Below are positions 15,645 through 23,501 of a stretch of 61,199 nt of DNA, piece by piece. This DNA is from Treponema sp. UBA7570 (GTDB lineage Bacteria; Spirochaetota; Spirochaetia; Treponematales; Treponemataceae): the NCBI GenBank assembly GCA_002477955.1, contig DLLE01000028.1, positions 1-61,199 on the forward strand. Direction: 5' to 3'. How positions within the stretch are numbered: position 1 is the stretch's first letter; each line of letters starts with the position of its first letter. The notes under the pieces were generated by a model. It made no database searches, had not been told where the DNA came from, and was given only the letters and a program-made list of their open reading frames with translations. A program made the translations under genes and the position numbers.

Positions 15645-17474
15645 ATGTCTGATCCAAAATCAATTTTCAGAACTTTAATTGCAGATGCAATAAATGAAAT
15701 TATCAAGGAAAAAATGCCTGAAACACCGGCAGTAAACGAAGAAACAGTCGTTGTTCAGGATTCTCCGGATCCAAAAATGGGAGATTTAGGCTCTCCAATG
15801 TTTGTCTTTGCAAAATCACTGCGCATGGCGCCTCCAGCAATCGCACAGGAAGTTGTTCAGAAAATCGGCGAAAAAGCGTCTTCTTTTGGAACAGTTTTAA
15901 ATGTCGGTCCTTACGTAAATGTAAAACTCGACAAAGAAAAAGCCATCGCTTCAATCCTTTCAAAAATTGAAGATGAAAAAGATTCTTACGGCTCTCTTGG
16001 AGAAAACGGAAAACCGCTTCTGGAAGGCGAAAAAATAATGGTGGAGTTCTCTTCTCCAAACACTAACAAACCTTTGCATCTCGGACACATGAGAAACGAT
16101 GCTCTCGGCGAATCTGTAAGCAGAATCTTAAAAAAAGCAGGCGCCGAAGTTTACAAGGTAAATATTATAAATAACCGCGGAATTCACATCTGCAAGTCAA
16201 TGCTCGCATACAAGCTTTTCCACGAAAAAAACGGCGACACTCCAGAAACTCTTGGAATGAAGGGCGACCATTTTGTCGGCCAGTGCTATGTTGAATTTGA
16301 AAAATACTTAAAAGGCGAAAAAGACAAGCCGGAAACAGCGCATCCACAGGCACAGCAGCAGGCAGAAGAAATGCTCGTAAAATGGGAAGCCGGCGATCCA
16401 GAAATACGCGCGCTCTGGAAGACAATGAACGACTGGACTTTTAACGGAGTAAACGAAACCTATAAAAGAACAGGCGTCAGCTTTGATAAATTCTATTTTG
16501 AAAGCGAAACATACCTTAAGGGCAAGGACGAAATTGCAAAAGGCCTCGAAAAAGGCATTTTCTTTAAGGCGGAAGATGGTTCTGTAAGAGTTGATGTGAC
16601 CGAAGCTGTCGGAAAAGGAAAAGACGGAGAAGACCACGAAAAAGTTCTCTTAAGAAAAGACGGAACTTCTGTTTACATAACACAGGATATTGGAACTGCA
16701 ATCAGCAGACACAGCGACTGGCCGTTCAACCAGCTGATTTACGTTGTTGCTTCTGAACAGATTTTCCACTTTAAGGTTTTATTCTATATTCTTAAAAAGC
16801 TAGGCTTTGAATGGGCAGACAAGCTCTACCACTTGAGCTACGGTCTTGTAAATTTGCCAAACGGAAGAATGAAGAGCCGCGAAGGAACAGTTGTCGATGC
16901 AGACGACCTTATCGACTCGCTGCACGCAGATGCCCTCAAAGCAATTAAGGAGCGCGGCCGGGAAGATGATGTCGGCGATGCGGACGACGTGGCAGAAAAA
17001 GTCGCGCTTGCCGCCCTTCACTATTATTTGATTCAGGTAAGTCCTGTAAAAGACATGATTTTTAATCCTGAAGAAAGCTTGAGCTTTAACGGAAACACAG
17101 GCCCTTATTTGCAGTACATGGGAGCGCGCATTGCCTCGATTTTAAGAAAAGCAGAAAACGACGGAATCGCTCCGCTCGAAGCAAAAGACGCCGCGGTATT
17201 CTTAAAGGCTACGGAAGAATGGGATCTTTCAAAACGCCTTGGTGAATATCCCCAGGTAATTGCAAAGGCAGCCGCAAACAAGGATCCGTCTGTAGTCGCG
17301 GCATATCTTTACGATATTTCAAAGCTCTTTGCAAAATTCTACCAGAACTGTCCGATTCTTTCGGCAGAAGATGAAAACACAAAAAAAGCGCGTCTCACGC
17401 TCGCAAAGGCGACCTTACAGGTTTTAAAAGAAGCAATGAGCCTTGTCCTAGTGCCGTATCTTGCTAAAATGTAA
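15645..17474 (+). CDS. argS: Arginyl-tRNA synthetase
   Basis: This is a 609-residue class I synthetase charging tRNA-Arg. The N-terminal Add-1 domain covers about residues 1-125. The HIGH motif appears as 'SPNTNKPLHLGHMRND', the KMSKS-like loop as 'GRMKSREGTVVD', and the C-terminal anticodon-binding domain includes 'GPYLQYMGARIASILRKAE'. A ribosome site AGGAG precedes the ATG by 10 bases. An intrinsic terminator follows at 17557, so it is monocistronic. Confidence 0.97.
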   Translation: MSDPKSIFRTLIADAINEIIKEKMPETPAVNEETVVVQDSPDPKMGDLGSPMFVFAKSLRMAPPAIAQEVVQKIGEKASSFGTVLNVGPYVNVKLDKEKAIASILSKIEDEKDSYGSLGENGKPLLEGEKIMVEFSSPNTNKPLHLGHMRNDALGESVSRILKKAGAEVYKVNIINNRGIHICKSMLAYKLFHEKNGDTPETLGMKGDHFVGQCYVEFEKYLKGEKDKPETAHPQAQQQAEEMLVKWEAGDPEIRALWKTMNDWTFNGVNETYKRTGVSFDKFYFESETYLKGKDEIAKGLEKGIFFKAEDGSVRVDVTEAVGKGKDGEDHEKVLLRKDGTSVYITQDIGTAISRHSDWPFNQLIYVVASEQIFHFKVLFYILKKLGFEWADKLYHLSYGLVNLPNGRMKSREGTVVDADDLIDSLHADALKAIKERGREDDVGDADDVAEKVALAALHYYLIQVSPVKDMIFNPEESLSFNGNTGPYLQYMGARIASILRKAENDGIAPLEAKDAAVFLKATEEWDLSKRLGEYPQVIAKAAANKDPSVVAAYLYDISKLFAKFYQNCPILSAEDENTKKARLTLAKATLQVLKEAMSLVLVPYLAKM

Positions 17475-17556
17475 AATATTTCGGGCTGTTCTAAAAACTG
17501 GCAACTCTTCAACAAAAGACAGCCATAAGACAGCAAGAACAAAATAAACACAAAAA

Positions 17557-17594
17557 AACTCCGTGCCATTAAAACTGGCTCGGAGTTTTTTTTT
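17557..17594 (+). terminator. Intrinsic terminator of argS
   Basis: AACTCCGTGCCA and TGGCTCGGAGTT pair across a 7-base loop with one internal mismatch, followed by a run of T. Confidence 0.85.
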
Positions 17595-17692
17595 GAATCA
17601 CGCTCATAACAATGAAAATAAAATTTTAAACTCGAAATTGAATCTTTTAAAATTCAACAATTCTTTGGTTTTTATTGCCGGATTTTTCAAAT

Positions 17693-17856
17693 TTATCATT
17701 GTACAGATGACAAGCTAATCAGCACAACACTGATTAGTTTATCATTACAGCGCTGACTAACTAATCAGTATATTAGTGATATGTTAATCAGCACACCGCT
17801 TACCAGTTTTATCAGCGCATAGATGATTAGCTTTATCATTACATTACTGATTAGCC
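17693..17856. repeat. Degenerate 23-24 bp tandem array, seven units
   Basis: Units begin TTATCA or TAATCA at 17693, 17716, 17739, 17762, 17785, 17809 and 17833; an eighth begins at 17857 and decays. The first four are exactly 23 bp and the last three 24 bp. Several units are palindromic: the second reads CTAATCAG-CACAACA-CTGATTAG. There are no spacers, so it is not CRISPR. It fills part of a gene-free gap (17475-18103) that otherwise holds the argS terminator and a hairpin repeat. Confidence 0.8.
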
Positions 17857-18000
17857 TAATCAGCAGTAATTAACACGGAGATGTTGCAATCAATATCATT
17901 GAGATAAAGAAAAGATTAGCACAGAACAAATTCCAGCAAATGAACGGAGATTTTTATTAGCCCAAAATGTCGAGTTTTGATAAGAACAGTAATTTAAGCG

Positions 18001-18082
18001 TCATTATTCCCATGCTACGACACAGGAATCTGTTGGAAATTTTTAATGTCATTATTGGGTCAAGCCCAATAATGACATTAAA
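18001..18082. repeat. REP-like palindromic repeat, copy 2, with long perfect hairpin
   Basis: Reverse-strand copy of the repeat at 1422-1485. It contains an 18-bp perfect inverted pair (18042-18059 and 18065-18082) with loop tcaag, plus the adjoining word TCATTATTCCCATGC, equivalent to the second hairpin. No T run follows on either strand. Confidence 0.7.
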
Positions 18083-18103
18083 TTATAAAACTCGAAATTT
18101 AGG

Positions 18104-18961
18104 CTATCTATTTTTCAACCAAGTATTTAGTTCATCATACTTTTGTAAAAGTGAATTATATATATTTTGTGAAATGTAATCTCTTACTATTTCTTTGCTA
18201 GAATCATCATACGTATACGAACCTTTAAAATTTTCAGAACAATTTACACTCACCACTTCTTTTCTTATAAGAGATTTTGTTTGTGTATCATAGAGATAGA
18301 TATTATACATTCCTGTAAAATTTATTTTTGTTTTTGTTGGTATTAATGCAGCTATAATAAATGGTATACCTACCGCGGTAAAAATTCCTCCTGCTACAGA
18401 ATAACTTTCAGCTAAATCTTGTGCATATTTATCATTCTTATAAGTCTCTCCTAAAACAAGCATAGGCAATCCTCCAGCAACAAACCCGCCTCCAAGAGCT
18501 CCCATTATAACACCAGCTCCTTTATTATCTTTATAATCCAATTTATTTTCTACAACTTCAACAAATGTAGCATATCTACTATCGCTTTTATATAACTCCA
18601 TTTCTTGTAATGAATAAATACCGAAATATGAATCAGCTTTATTATTTGCAATCCCTGAAGTTTCAAGATTATATCCAAGTTGTCGTAAACTTTTAGTATT
18701 TACAATTGCTTTTGCCTGATCAAATTCTGATGTAACAGTGTCTACATTAGGGGACCAAAATCCTGGAGAAACTTTTGTACTTGAAGATGTTGATAAAATA
18801 TTGTTATCAATTTTAAACCCTATAAAATCCATTTTTGGATTTTCATAAGATGAAGTTATTTCATATTTAGGAATAGTTTTACCAACAGTTATTGCTGTAG
18901 CGCATGACAAAAACAAACATGGTAAAATACAAATTAATAGCAATATTAACTTTTTTTTCAT
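18104..18961 (-). CDS. AT-rich lipoprotein with two glycine-rich hydrophobic segments
   Basis: This 285-residue protein has the signal KKKLILLLICILPCLFL and lipobox SCATA. Two hydrophobic Gly-rich stretches, 'GVIMGALGGGFVAGGLPMLVLG' and 'VAGGIFTAVGIPFIIAALIP', lie in the second half. No family is recognised. AAGGGAG lies 6 bases before the ATG at 18961, supporting that start over the longer frame to 19018. Its codons are clearly richer in A/T (many ATA, TTA, AAT) than those of neighbouring genes, which hints at a different origin. Its promoter holds a C9/G9 tract, so expression may be phase variable. Confidence 0.75.
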   Translation of the reverse strand: MKKKLILLLICILPCLFLSCATAITVGKTIPKYEITSSYENPKMDFIGFKIDNNILSTSSSTKVSPGFWSPNVDTVTSEFDQAKAIVNTKSLRQLGYNLETSGIANNKADSYFGIYSLQEMELYKSDSRYATFVEVVENKLDYKDNKGAGVIMGALGGGFVAGGLPMLVLGETYKNDKYAQDLAESYSVAGGIFTAVGIPFIIAALIPTKTKINFTGMYNIYLYDTQTKSLIRKEVVSVNCSENFKGSYTYDDSSKEIVRDYISQNIYNSLLQKYDELNTWLKNR

Positions 18962-19001
18962 AATAATCTCCCTTAGTTCAATGAACTGATACAAAAAAAA
19001 T

Positions 19002-19037
19002 ATTATAGAATTGTACACCCCCCCCCGATTTTGTACA
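19002..19037 (-). promoter_or_regulatory. Poly-G promoter of the AT-rich lipoprotein gene
   Basis: On the minus strand a perfect TATAAT (19002-19007) lies 10 bases downstream of a run of nine G (19018-19026), so the run fills most of the -10/-35 spacer. Two TGTACA palindromes (19012-19017 and 19032-19037) flank the run with centres exactly 20 bp apart. In T. pallidum, poly-G length in tpr promoters changes transcription, a close precedent. Confidence 0.6.
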
Positions 19038-19058
19038 GTGCTTTGAAAACTCGCAGTG

Positions 19059-19087
19059 TTTTCAAAAAATGGAAAAATTACTATAAT
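19059..19087 (+). promoter_or_regulatory. Promoter of sufS
   Basis: TTTTCA, a 17-base spacer and TATAAT. The -10 ends 11 bases before the ATG, leaving a leader of only a few bases. An inverted pair TTTGAAAAC/GTTTTCAAA (19042-19066) overlaps the -35. Confidence 0.6.
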
Positions 19088-19098
19088 TGGCTTTAATT

Positions 19099-20337
19099 AT
19101 GAATGACTTTAGAAAAGATTTTCCGTTATTTAAATCAATAGATGAAAAAAGCTCGGCTTTGAACGGCTCGCTTATTTATTTTGACACGGCAGCAACTGCG
19201 CAGCGTCCTTTTTGCGTTCTTGAGGCTATGAATTCTTTTTACGCTCAAAACAATGCCAATCCTCTGCGTGGAATTTACGACTTGAGCGAACGCGCTACTA
19301 AAATTTACGAGGATGCCCGTTCAACAGTTGCAAATTTTATCAACGCAAAAGAAGCAAGAGAAATTATTTTTACACGAAATTCGTCTGAAAGCTTGAATTT
19401 GGTTGCCTACACTTATGGAATGCAAAATGTTCATGCTGGAGATGAAATCGTCGTTTCGATTATGGAGCACCACTCGAATATTTTGCCATGGCAGCTTGTA
19501 TGTTCGCAAAAAGGCGCTGCTCTGAAATTTATGTATGTCGACAAGGAAAGCGGCGAAATTCCAGAAAGCGAATTTGCAAAAATCACTCCAAAAACAAAAA
19601 TTGTCGCAATTACTCAGGTTTCTAACGTTTTGGGAACTACAAATCCAATTAAAAAAATCGCGGAAATTGCGCACAAAAACGGCGCTGTAATCGTTGTTGA
19701 CGGAGCCCAGTCTTCTCCTCACATAAAAGTTGACGTTCAGGCTCTCGATGCCGATTTTTTCGCGATGAGCTCGCACAAGCTCTGCGGTCCAATGGGAATC
19801 GGCGCGCTTTACGGAAAAATCAACCTTTTGGAAAGCATGCCTCCATTTTTGCGTGGCGGAGAAATGATTGAATATGTTACGGAAACAGAAGCGACCTGGG
19901 CAGAAGTTCCGCACAAATTTGAGGCAGGAACTGTAAGCGCAGGCGATGCGGCAGGTTTTGCAGCGGCAGTAAAATACATTCAGTCTGTCGGAATTGAAAA
20001 TATTTCAAGGCATGACAATATTCTTGCGGTAAAACTTATTGAAGGCCTAAAGAAAATTCCTCACGTTTCTATCGTTGGAAACAAAGACGGAAACAAACGC
20101 TGCGGAATTGTAACTTTTACGGTGGATGGAGTTCATCCTCACGACATTGCTACCCTTCTTTCTGACGAAAAAATTGCAATCCGGGCAGGGCACCATTGCG
20201 CGCAGCCGCTGGGAGCTTATCTTGGAGTTCCGGCAACAGCAAGGGCTTCTTTGTACTTTTACAACACAGAAGAAGAAATCGACTTTTTCCTGTCAAAAGT
20301 TGCAAAACTGCGGGAATGGTCAGGATACAAAGACTGA
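19099..20337 (+). CDS. sufS: Cysteine desulfurase SufS
   Basis: This is a 412-residue PLP enzyme that takes sulfur from cysteine and passes it to SufU for Fe-S cluster assembly. The PLP-binding motif is 'DFFAMSSHKLCGPMGIGALYG' with the Schiff-base Lys in SSHK, and the catalytic Cys is in 'IRAGHHCAQPLG'. The N-terminal 'FDTAATAQRP' and 'FTRNSSESLNLVAYTYG' are typical of group II desulfurases. Start is the ATG at 19099; an upstream in-frame TTG overlaps the -10. The gene leads a cluster with a CDF transporter and sufU. Confidence 0.96.
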   Translation: MNDFRKDFPLFKSIDEKSSALNGSLIYFDTAATAQRPFCVLEAMNSFYAQNNANPLRGIYDLSERATKIYEDARSTVANFINAKEAREIIFTRNSSESLNLVAYTYGMQNVHAGDEIVVSIMEHHSNILPWQLVCSQKGAALKFMYVDKESGEIPESEFAKITPKTKIVAITQVSNVLGTTNPIKKIAEIAHKNGAVIVVDGAQSSPHIKVDVQALDADFFAMSSHKLCGPMGIGALYGKINLLESMPPFLRGGEMIEYVTETEATWAEVPHKFEAGTVSAGDAAGFAAAVKYIQSVGIENISRHDNILAVKLIEGLKKIPHVSIVGNKDGNKRCGIVTFTVDGVHPHDIATLLSDEKIAIRAGHHCAQPLGAYLGVPATARASLYFYNTEEEIDFFLSKVAKLREWSGYKD

Positions 20338-20406
20338 TTGTAAAAATCTAAAAAACGTTGTTTTTTGCTTACAAAGATTACCTTTCTCTCTCTAAAACAA
20401 AAACGC

Positions 20407-20412
20407 TATAAT
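20407..20412 (+). promoter_or_regulatory. -10 hexamer of the CDF gene, leaderless spacing
   Basis: A perfect TATAAT ends 7 bases before the ATG, so the predicted first transcribed base is the A of the start codon. Confidence 0.55.
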
Positions 20413-20419
20413 TTTTGGT

Positions 20420-21589
20420 ATGATTACACTGCTTGCAAAACTTTTCATAAAAAATCACAAAAATTACTGCGACTCAAAAGTCCGGCTTGCCTATGGAACT
20501 TTGTGCGCATTCGCAGGAATTTTTTTTAATATTCTTCTTTTTGCGTCAAAATTTATAGCGGGCTTAGTTTCCAAAAGCGTCGCAATCACGGCAGACGCCT
20601 TCAACAACCTGTCAGACGCCGCAAGCTCAATAATTCAACTTTTTGGATTTAAACTTTCCTCAAAGGAACCAGACCAGTCTCACCCTTTTGGACACGGAAG
20701 ACTTGAATACATTTCCGGCCTTATAATCAGTTTTTTGATTTTGCTCATGGGAGTTGAGCTTTTAAAATCTTCAGTTCTCTCTCTATTTAATCCGCCGGAA
20801 CTTTCTTCTGGATTTTTTTCAATTGCGGTAATGCTCGCTGCAATCGCCGTAAAATGCTACATGTATTTTTACAACCATATCACCGCAAAAAAAATCAATT
20901 CGGTTGCGCTCGAAGCAGTGGCAAAAGACAGCTTAAGCGACTGTATTTCAACTTTTACAGTTATAATTGCGACAATCGCCGGAAAATTTGTAAGTTTTCC
21001 TGTCGACGGCCTTGCAGGAATTCTAGTGGCAGCTTTTATTTTACGCACAGGCTGGGAAAGCGCGAAAGAAACGATTGCCCCTCTTTTGGGAAAAGCGCCG
21101 ACAAAAGAATTTGTAATGCAGGTTCAGGCCGAAGTTTTGCGCCATAAGCCAATATGCGGAATGCACGATCTGATTGTCCACGACTACGGGCCTGGACGTC
21201 TTCTTCTGAGCCTTCATGCGGAAGTTCCTGGCGACAGGGATATTTTTGAGCTCCACGAAGTCATCGACGAGACAGAAATCGCACTTTCAAAAAAATTCAA
21301 ATGTGTCGCCGTAATCCACATGGATCCAATCGATGTAAAAAATGAAAGGCTGAACCAGATAAAACTCTTTATGCTCAACGAACTGCCAAAAATCGACGAC
21401 GACCTAAAATTTCACGATGTAAGGCTCGTTCCGGGCTCTAAGCATACAAACCTTATTTTTGACGTTGTAAAGCCGTTCGACTGCCCGCTTTCGGACAAAG
21501 CTCTAAAATCAAAAGTTTCAAAACTTATAAAAGACAGTTACAGCGACATCAATTGCGTAATAACTGTCGATTCGCCGTTTGTACAATAA
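20420..21589 (+). CDS. Cation diffusion facilitator (CDF) metal exporter
   Basis: This is a 389-residue CDF transporter that exports divalent metals (Zn, Fe, Mn or Co) in exchange for protons. It has six membrane helices. The metal site motifs are 'ITADAFNNLSDAASSI' (helix 2, N..SD) and 'AVAKDSLSDCISTF' (helix 5, DxxxD-like), with 'DQSHPFGHGRLEYISGLI' between. The long cytoplasmic C-terminal domain includes 'HDLIVHDYGPGRLLLSLHAEVPGD' and 'HMDPID'. The gene sits between sufS and sufU, suggesting a role in metal balance during Fe-S assembly; SufU-type proteins bind zinc. The metal cannot be read from sequence. Confidence 0.92.
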   Translation: MITLLAKLFIKNHKNYCDSKVRLAYGTLCAFAGIFFNILLFASKFIAGLVSKSVAITADAFNNLSDAASSIIQLFGFKLSSKEPDQSHPFGHGRLEYISGLIISFLILLMGVELLKSSVLSLFNPPELSSGFFSIAVMLAAIAVKCYMYFYNHITAKKINSVALEAVAKDSLSDCISTFTVIIATIAGKFVSFPVDGLAGILVAAFILRTGWESAKETIAPLLGKAPTKEFVMQVQAEVLRHKPICGMHDLIVHDYGPGRLLLSLHAEVPGDRDIFELHEVIDETEIALSKKFKCVAVIHMDPIDVKNERLNQIKLFMLNELPKIDDDLKFHDVRLVPGSKHTNLIFDVVKPFDCPLSDKALKSKVSKLIKDSYSDINCVITVDSPFVQ

Positions 21590-21607
21590 TTCATAATTCT
21601 TTATAAT
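21579..21607 (+). promoter_or_regulatory. Promoter of sufU, leaderless spacing
   Basis: TTGTAC, a 17-base spacer and a perfect TATAAT that ends 7 bases before the ATG. The -35 overlaps the end of the CDF gene. Confidence 0.6.
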
Positions 21608-21614
21608 GTAAAAA

Positions 21615-22097
21615 ATGAATACAAAAGAACTTTATAGAGAAATATTAAACGACCATAACGTAAATCCAGCCCACAAAACGCAGATGGACGGAGCCACCCT
21701 TGAACTGCACGGTGTAAACCCAAGCTGCGGCGACAACATTGTGCTCTATCTAAAAACAAAAGACGGAATAATCACCGACGGCTCATACACAGGTTCGGGC
21801 TGCGCAATCAGCCAGGCAAGCGTAGACATGATGCTAGACCTTGTAATCGGAAAAACCACAGAAGAAGCGCAAAAACTCTACGATATTTTTACAGGAATGA
21901 TTCACGGAACGGCATCCGAAGAACAGATTGAACAGCTCGACGAAGCGGCTTCTCTCGAAGACATTTCGCACATGCCAAGCCGCGTAAAATGCGCAGAGCT
22001 CGGCTGGCGAACCCTCCACGAAATGATTTCCACTCCGGCAAAAACTCAGGAAATTCAAAAAACTGCAAGCCAAAGCCACGAAAGCTGCCCGGCATAA
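21615..22097 (+). CDS. sufU: Fe-S scaffold/sulfur acceptor SufU
   Basis: This 160-residue SufU has the three conserved Cys and the Asp: 'NPSCGDNI', 'GSGCAISQAS' and 'RVKCAELGW'. It also has the SufU-specific insertion between the second and third Cys. SufU accepts persulfide sulfur from SufS, using a bound zinc, and feeds the SufBCD scaffold. A C-terminal tail of about 25 residues ends in a further Cys. sufBCD lies about 34 kb away in this window. Confidence 0.94.
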   Translation: MNTKELYREILNDHNVNPAHKTQMDGATLELHGVNPSCGDNIVLYLKTKDGIITDGSYTGSGCAISQASVDMMLDLVIGKTTEEAQKLYDIFTGMIHGTASEEQIEQLDEAASLEDISHMPSRVKCAELGWRTLHEMISTPAKTQEIQKTASQSHESCPA

Positions 22098-22197
22098 AAC
22101 AAAACTTTCAGCCCAAGCCAGCCGGCAATTTTTTTCTGGTCAAATTGCAGTTTTTCACACAAAAAAGAACTTTTCCGCTAAAACAGGAATTTTTCCG

Positions 22198-23160
22198 TCA
22201 AACCCCGGCGATTTCGCGCAATTTTCTGATTTCCGCTTTCCACAAATCAACCAGCTTCTGAGGTTCAAGCGGAACCGCATTCTTCCCAAAACTCAAGATT
22301 TTAGACAAAACTTCCGTCATATCGGCGGCAGGAAAATTCAATTCTAAAAAATCTTTTTCTCCGCCTTCTCCGCCAAAATTTTCCGTCATAACCTGCTTCG
22401 GATGCCATTTTTGAGTCTTTACAATCTGAACCGCTTTTCCATAAAACCTGATTTTTACATTTTCTGTCTTCTCGCCAAGAAAAATTCCAAAACCGTTTTC
22501 GATATAATTTTTAAGTTTTTGCTCAAAATCGTTTCCGTGCTCTTCGAAAGGCTTTTTTGTCAACGAAAGTTTTTTTATTCTAGCAACGTTAAAAGTGCGG
22601 ATTTCATTTCTCAAATAGTCAAAACCGACGACATACCAGTTTCCGCCGTAATTTATAAGGTTGCACGGTTCAAAAATCCGCTCAGAAAGCTCATTTTTCG
22701 TATTTGTGTAAACAAGCTCAAGGCAGAGCAAATCCCGCATTGCGCCGCAAATTCCGGTAAAAATTTCAGGCTCCAGACTTTCCGCCGCCGGAATTTCGTA
22801 CAAAATCCGCCCGCAAACCTTCAGATAATCCTTTGGAATCTGGCTCTTCAAATTCTGCAAAAGCTCGCTGCTCACAGCCGGAAAATAATTTGCATTTTTG
22901 AGCATTGACTGCATCGAAAGATATGCCAAAATCAAATGCTGGTCTGCAAATTTTAGTCTTTCAAAGCTGCCGGCATAAATGTATTTTTTTTCTTTAAAAT
23001 TCCATTCGATCGGAGCTTCAAAACGGTCGCGCATATATTCAATATCACGCTTAACCTGCCGCTCGCTAACTTCAAAATAATCGGCAACATCCTTAACTGT
23101 AAAATTTCCGCACGAACGCAGTTTTCGGTCAATAAAAAGGATTCTTTCGGTCTGGCTCAT
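22198..23160 (-). CDS. WYL-domain transcriptional regulator
   Basis: This is a 320-residue regulator. The N-terminal winged helix (residues about 5-60, 'VKDVADYFEVSERQVKRDIEYMRDRF') is of the HTH_11/DeoR-like type. The central WYL domain is marked by 'LCLELVYTNT' and 'INYGGNWYVVGFDYLRNEIRTFNVARI'; a WCX-like C-terminal domain follows ('VKIRFYGKAVQIVKTQKWHPKQVM'). WYL proteins sense nucleic-acid or nucleotide ligands. The target is unknown; it is convergent with sufU and divergent from pgi. A TATAAT ends 7 bases before the ATG at 23160, arguing for that start over a longer frame. Confidence 0.88.
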   Translation of the reverse strand: MSQTERILFIDRKLRSCGNFTVKDVADYFEVSERQVKRDIEYMRDRFEAPIEWNFKEKKYIYAGSFERLKFADQHLILAYLSMQSMLKNANYFPAVSSELLQNLKSQIPKDYLKVCGRILYEIPAAESLEPEIFTGICGAMRDLLCLELVYTNTKNELSERIFEPCNLINYGGNWYVVGFDYLRNEIRTFNVARIKKLSLTKKPFEEHGNDFEQKLKNYIENGFGIFLGEKTENVKIRFYGKAVQIVKTQKWHPKQVMTENFGGEGGEKDFLELNFPAADMTEVLSKILSFGKNAVPLEPQKLVDLWKAEIRKLREIAGV

Positions 23161-23167
23161 AAACAAG

Positions 23168-23173
23168 ATTATA
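23168..23173 (-). promoter_or_regulatory. -10 hexamer of the WYL regulator gene, leaderless spacing
   Basis: On the minus strand a perfect TATAAT ends 7 bases before the ATG with no ribosome site between. Confidence 0.55.
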
Positions 23174-23204
23174 CCACATTTTTTTGAATAAAAACCGTAC
23201 CGCA

Positions 23205-23300
23205 TTCTTCCGTCACGGCCGGCTAACCGGGGTTCGCTAGGCGCTCATTGCCTTGCGGCAACGGCACAGCCGCCCCTAATATCCGGGGTAATTTTTCCGT
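23205..23300. repeat. GC-rich intergenic island, family 1 copy B
   Basis: It shares ends (TTCCGTCA... and ...TCCGGGGTAATTTTTCCG) and internal words with 2218-2345. It lies between the divergent WYL regulator and pgi genes, just upstream of the pgi -10. Confidence 0.65.
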
Positions 23301-23336
23301 AAGCAAAAACATTTTCCCTGCCAATAGTTTTTGTGC

Positions 23337-23485
23337 TATAATAAATTAAATCTGTTTTATAAAAACAGGTATTGCAAGTTTGCGTTGCAAACTTTCTTAT
23401 CATCTATTGTTTCTCACTTCGTTGCGAAACAACTTAAAAAAGTCAATTCTAAAACTGAAGTTTTAATCTTGACTTTTTATAGGAG
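23337..23485 (+). promoter_or_regulatory. pgi promoter and structured leader, including repeated element copy 2
   Basis: TATAAT at 23337-23342 predicts a leader of about 150 bases. It holds successive hairpins: CTGTTTT-ata-AAAACAG, AAGTTTGC-gtt-GCAAACTT, GTTTC...GAAAC, and AAAAAGTCAA/TTGACTTTTT enclosing AAAACT-GA-AGTTTT. The last (23431-23485) is the second copy of the 55-base element seen at 6550-6604 and ends with TATAGGAG, 16 bases before the pgi ATG. Confidence 0.65.
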
Positions 23486-23501
23486 AACTAAAATAAAAAC
23501 T

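Noticed and set aside
14729..17021. Antisense frames within GH105 and argS
   Set aside because: They are shadows of strongly supported genes on the other strand.
17693..17856. CRISPR array
   Set aside because: Repeats are contiguous with no spacers and are degenerate; no cas gene lies nearby.
18042..18082. Intrinsic terminator of the AT-rich lipoprotein gene
   Set aside because: The hairpin is very stable but no T run follows on the minus strand; it matches a dispersed repeat instead.
23331..23501. N-terminal extension of pgi by 57 codons
   Set aside because: The extension would translate hairpins and the shared leader element, contains the ribosome site, and does not resemble isomerase sequence.
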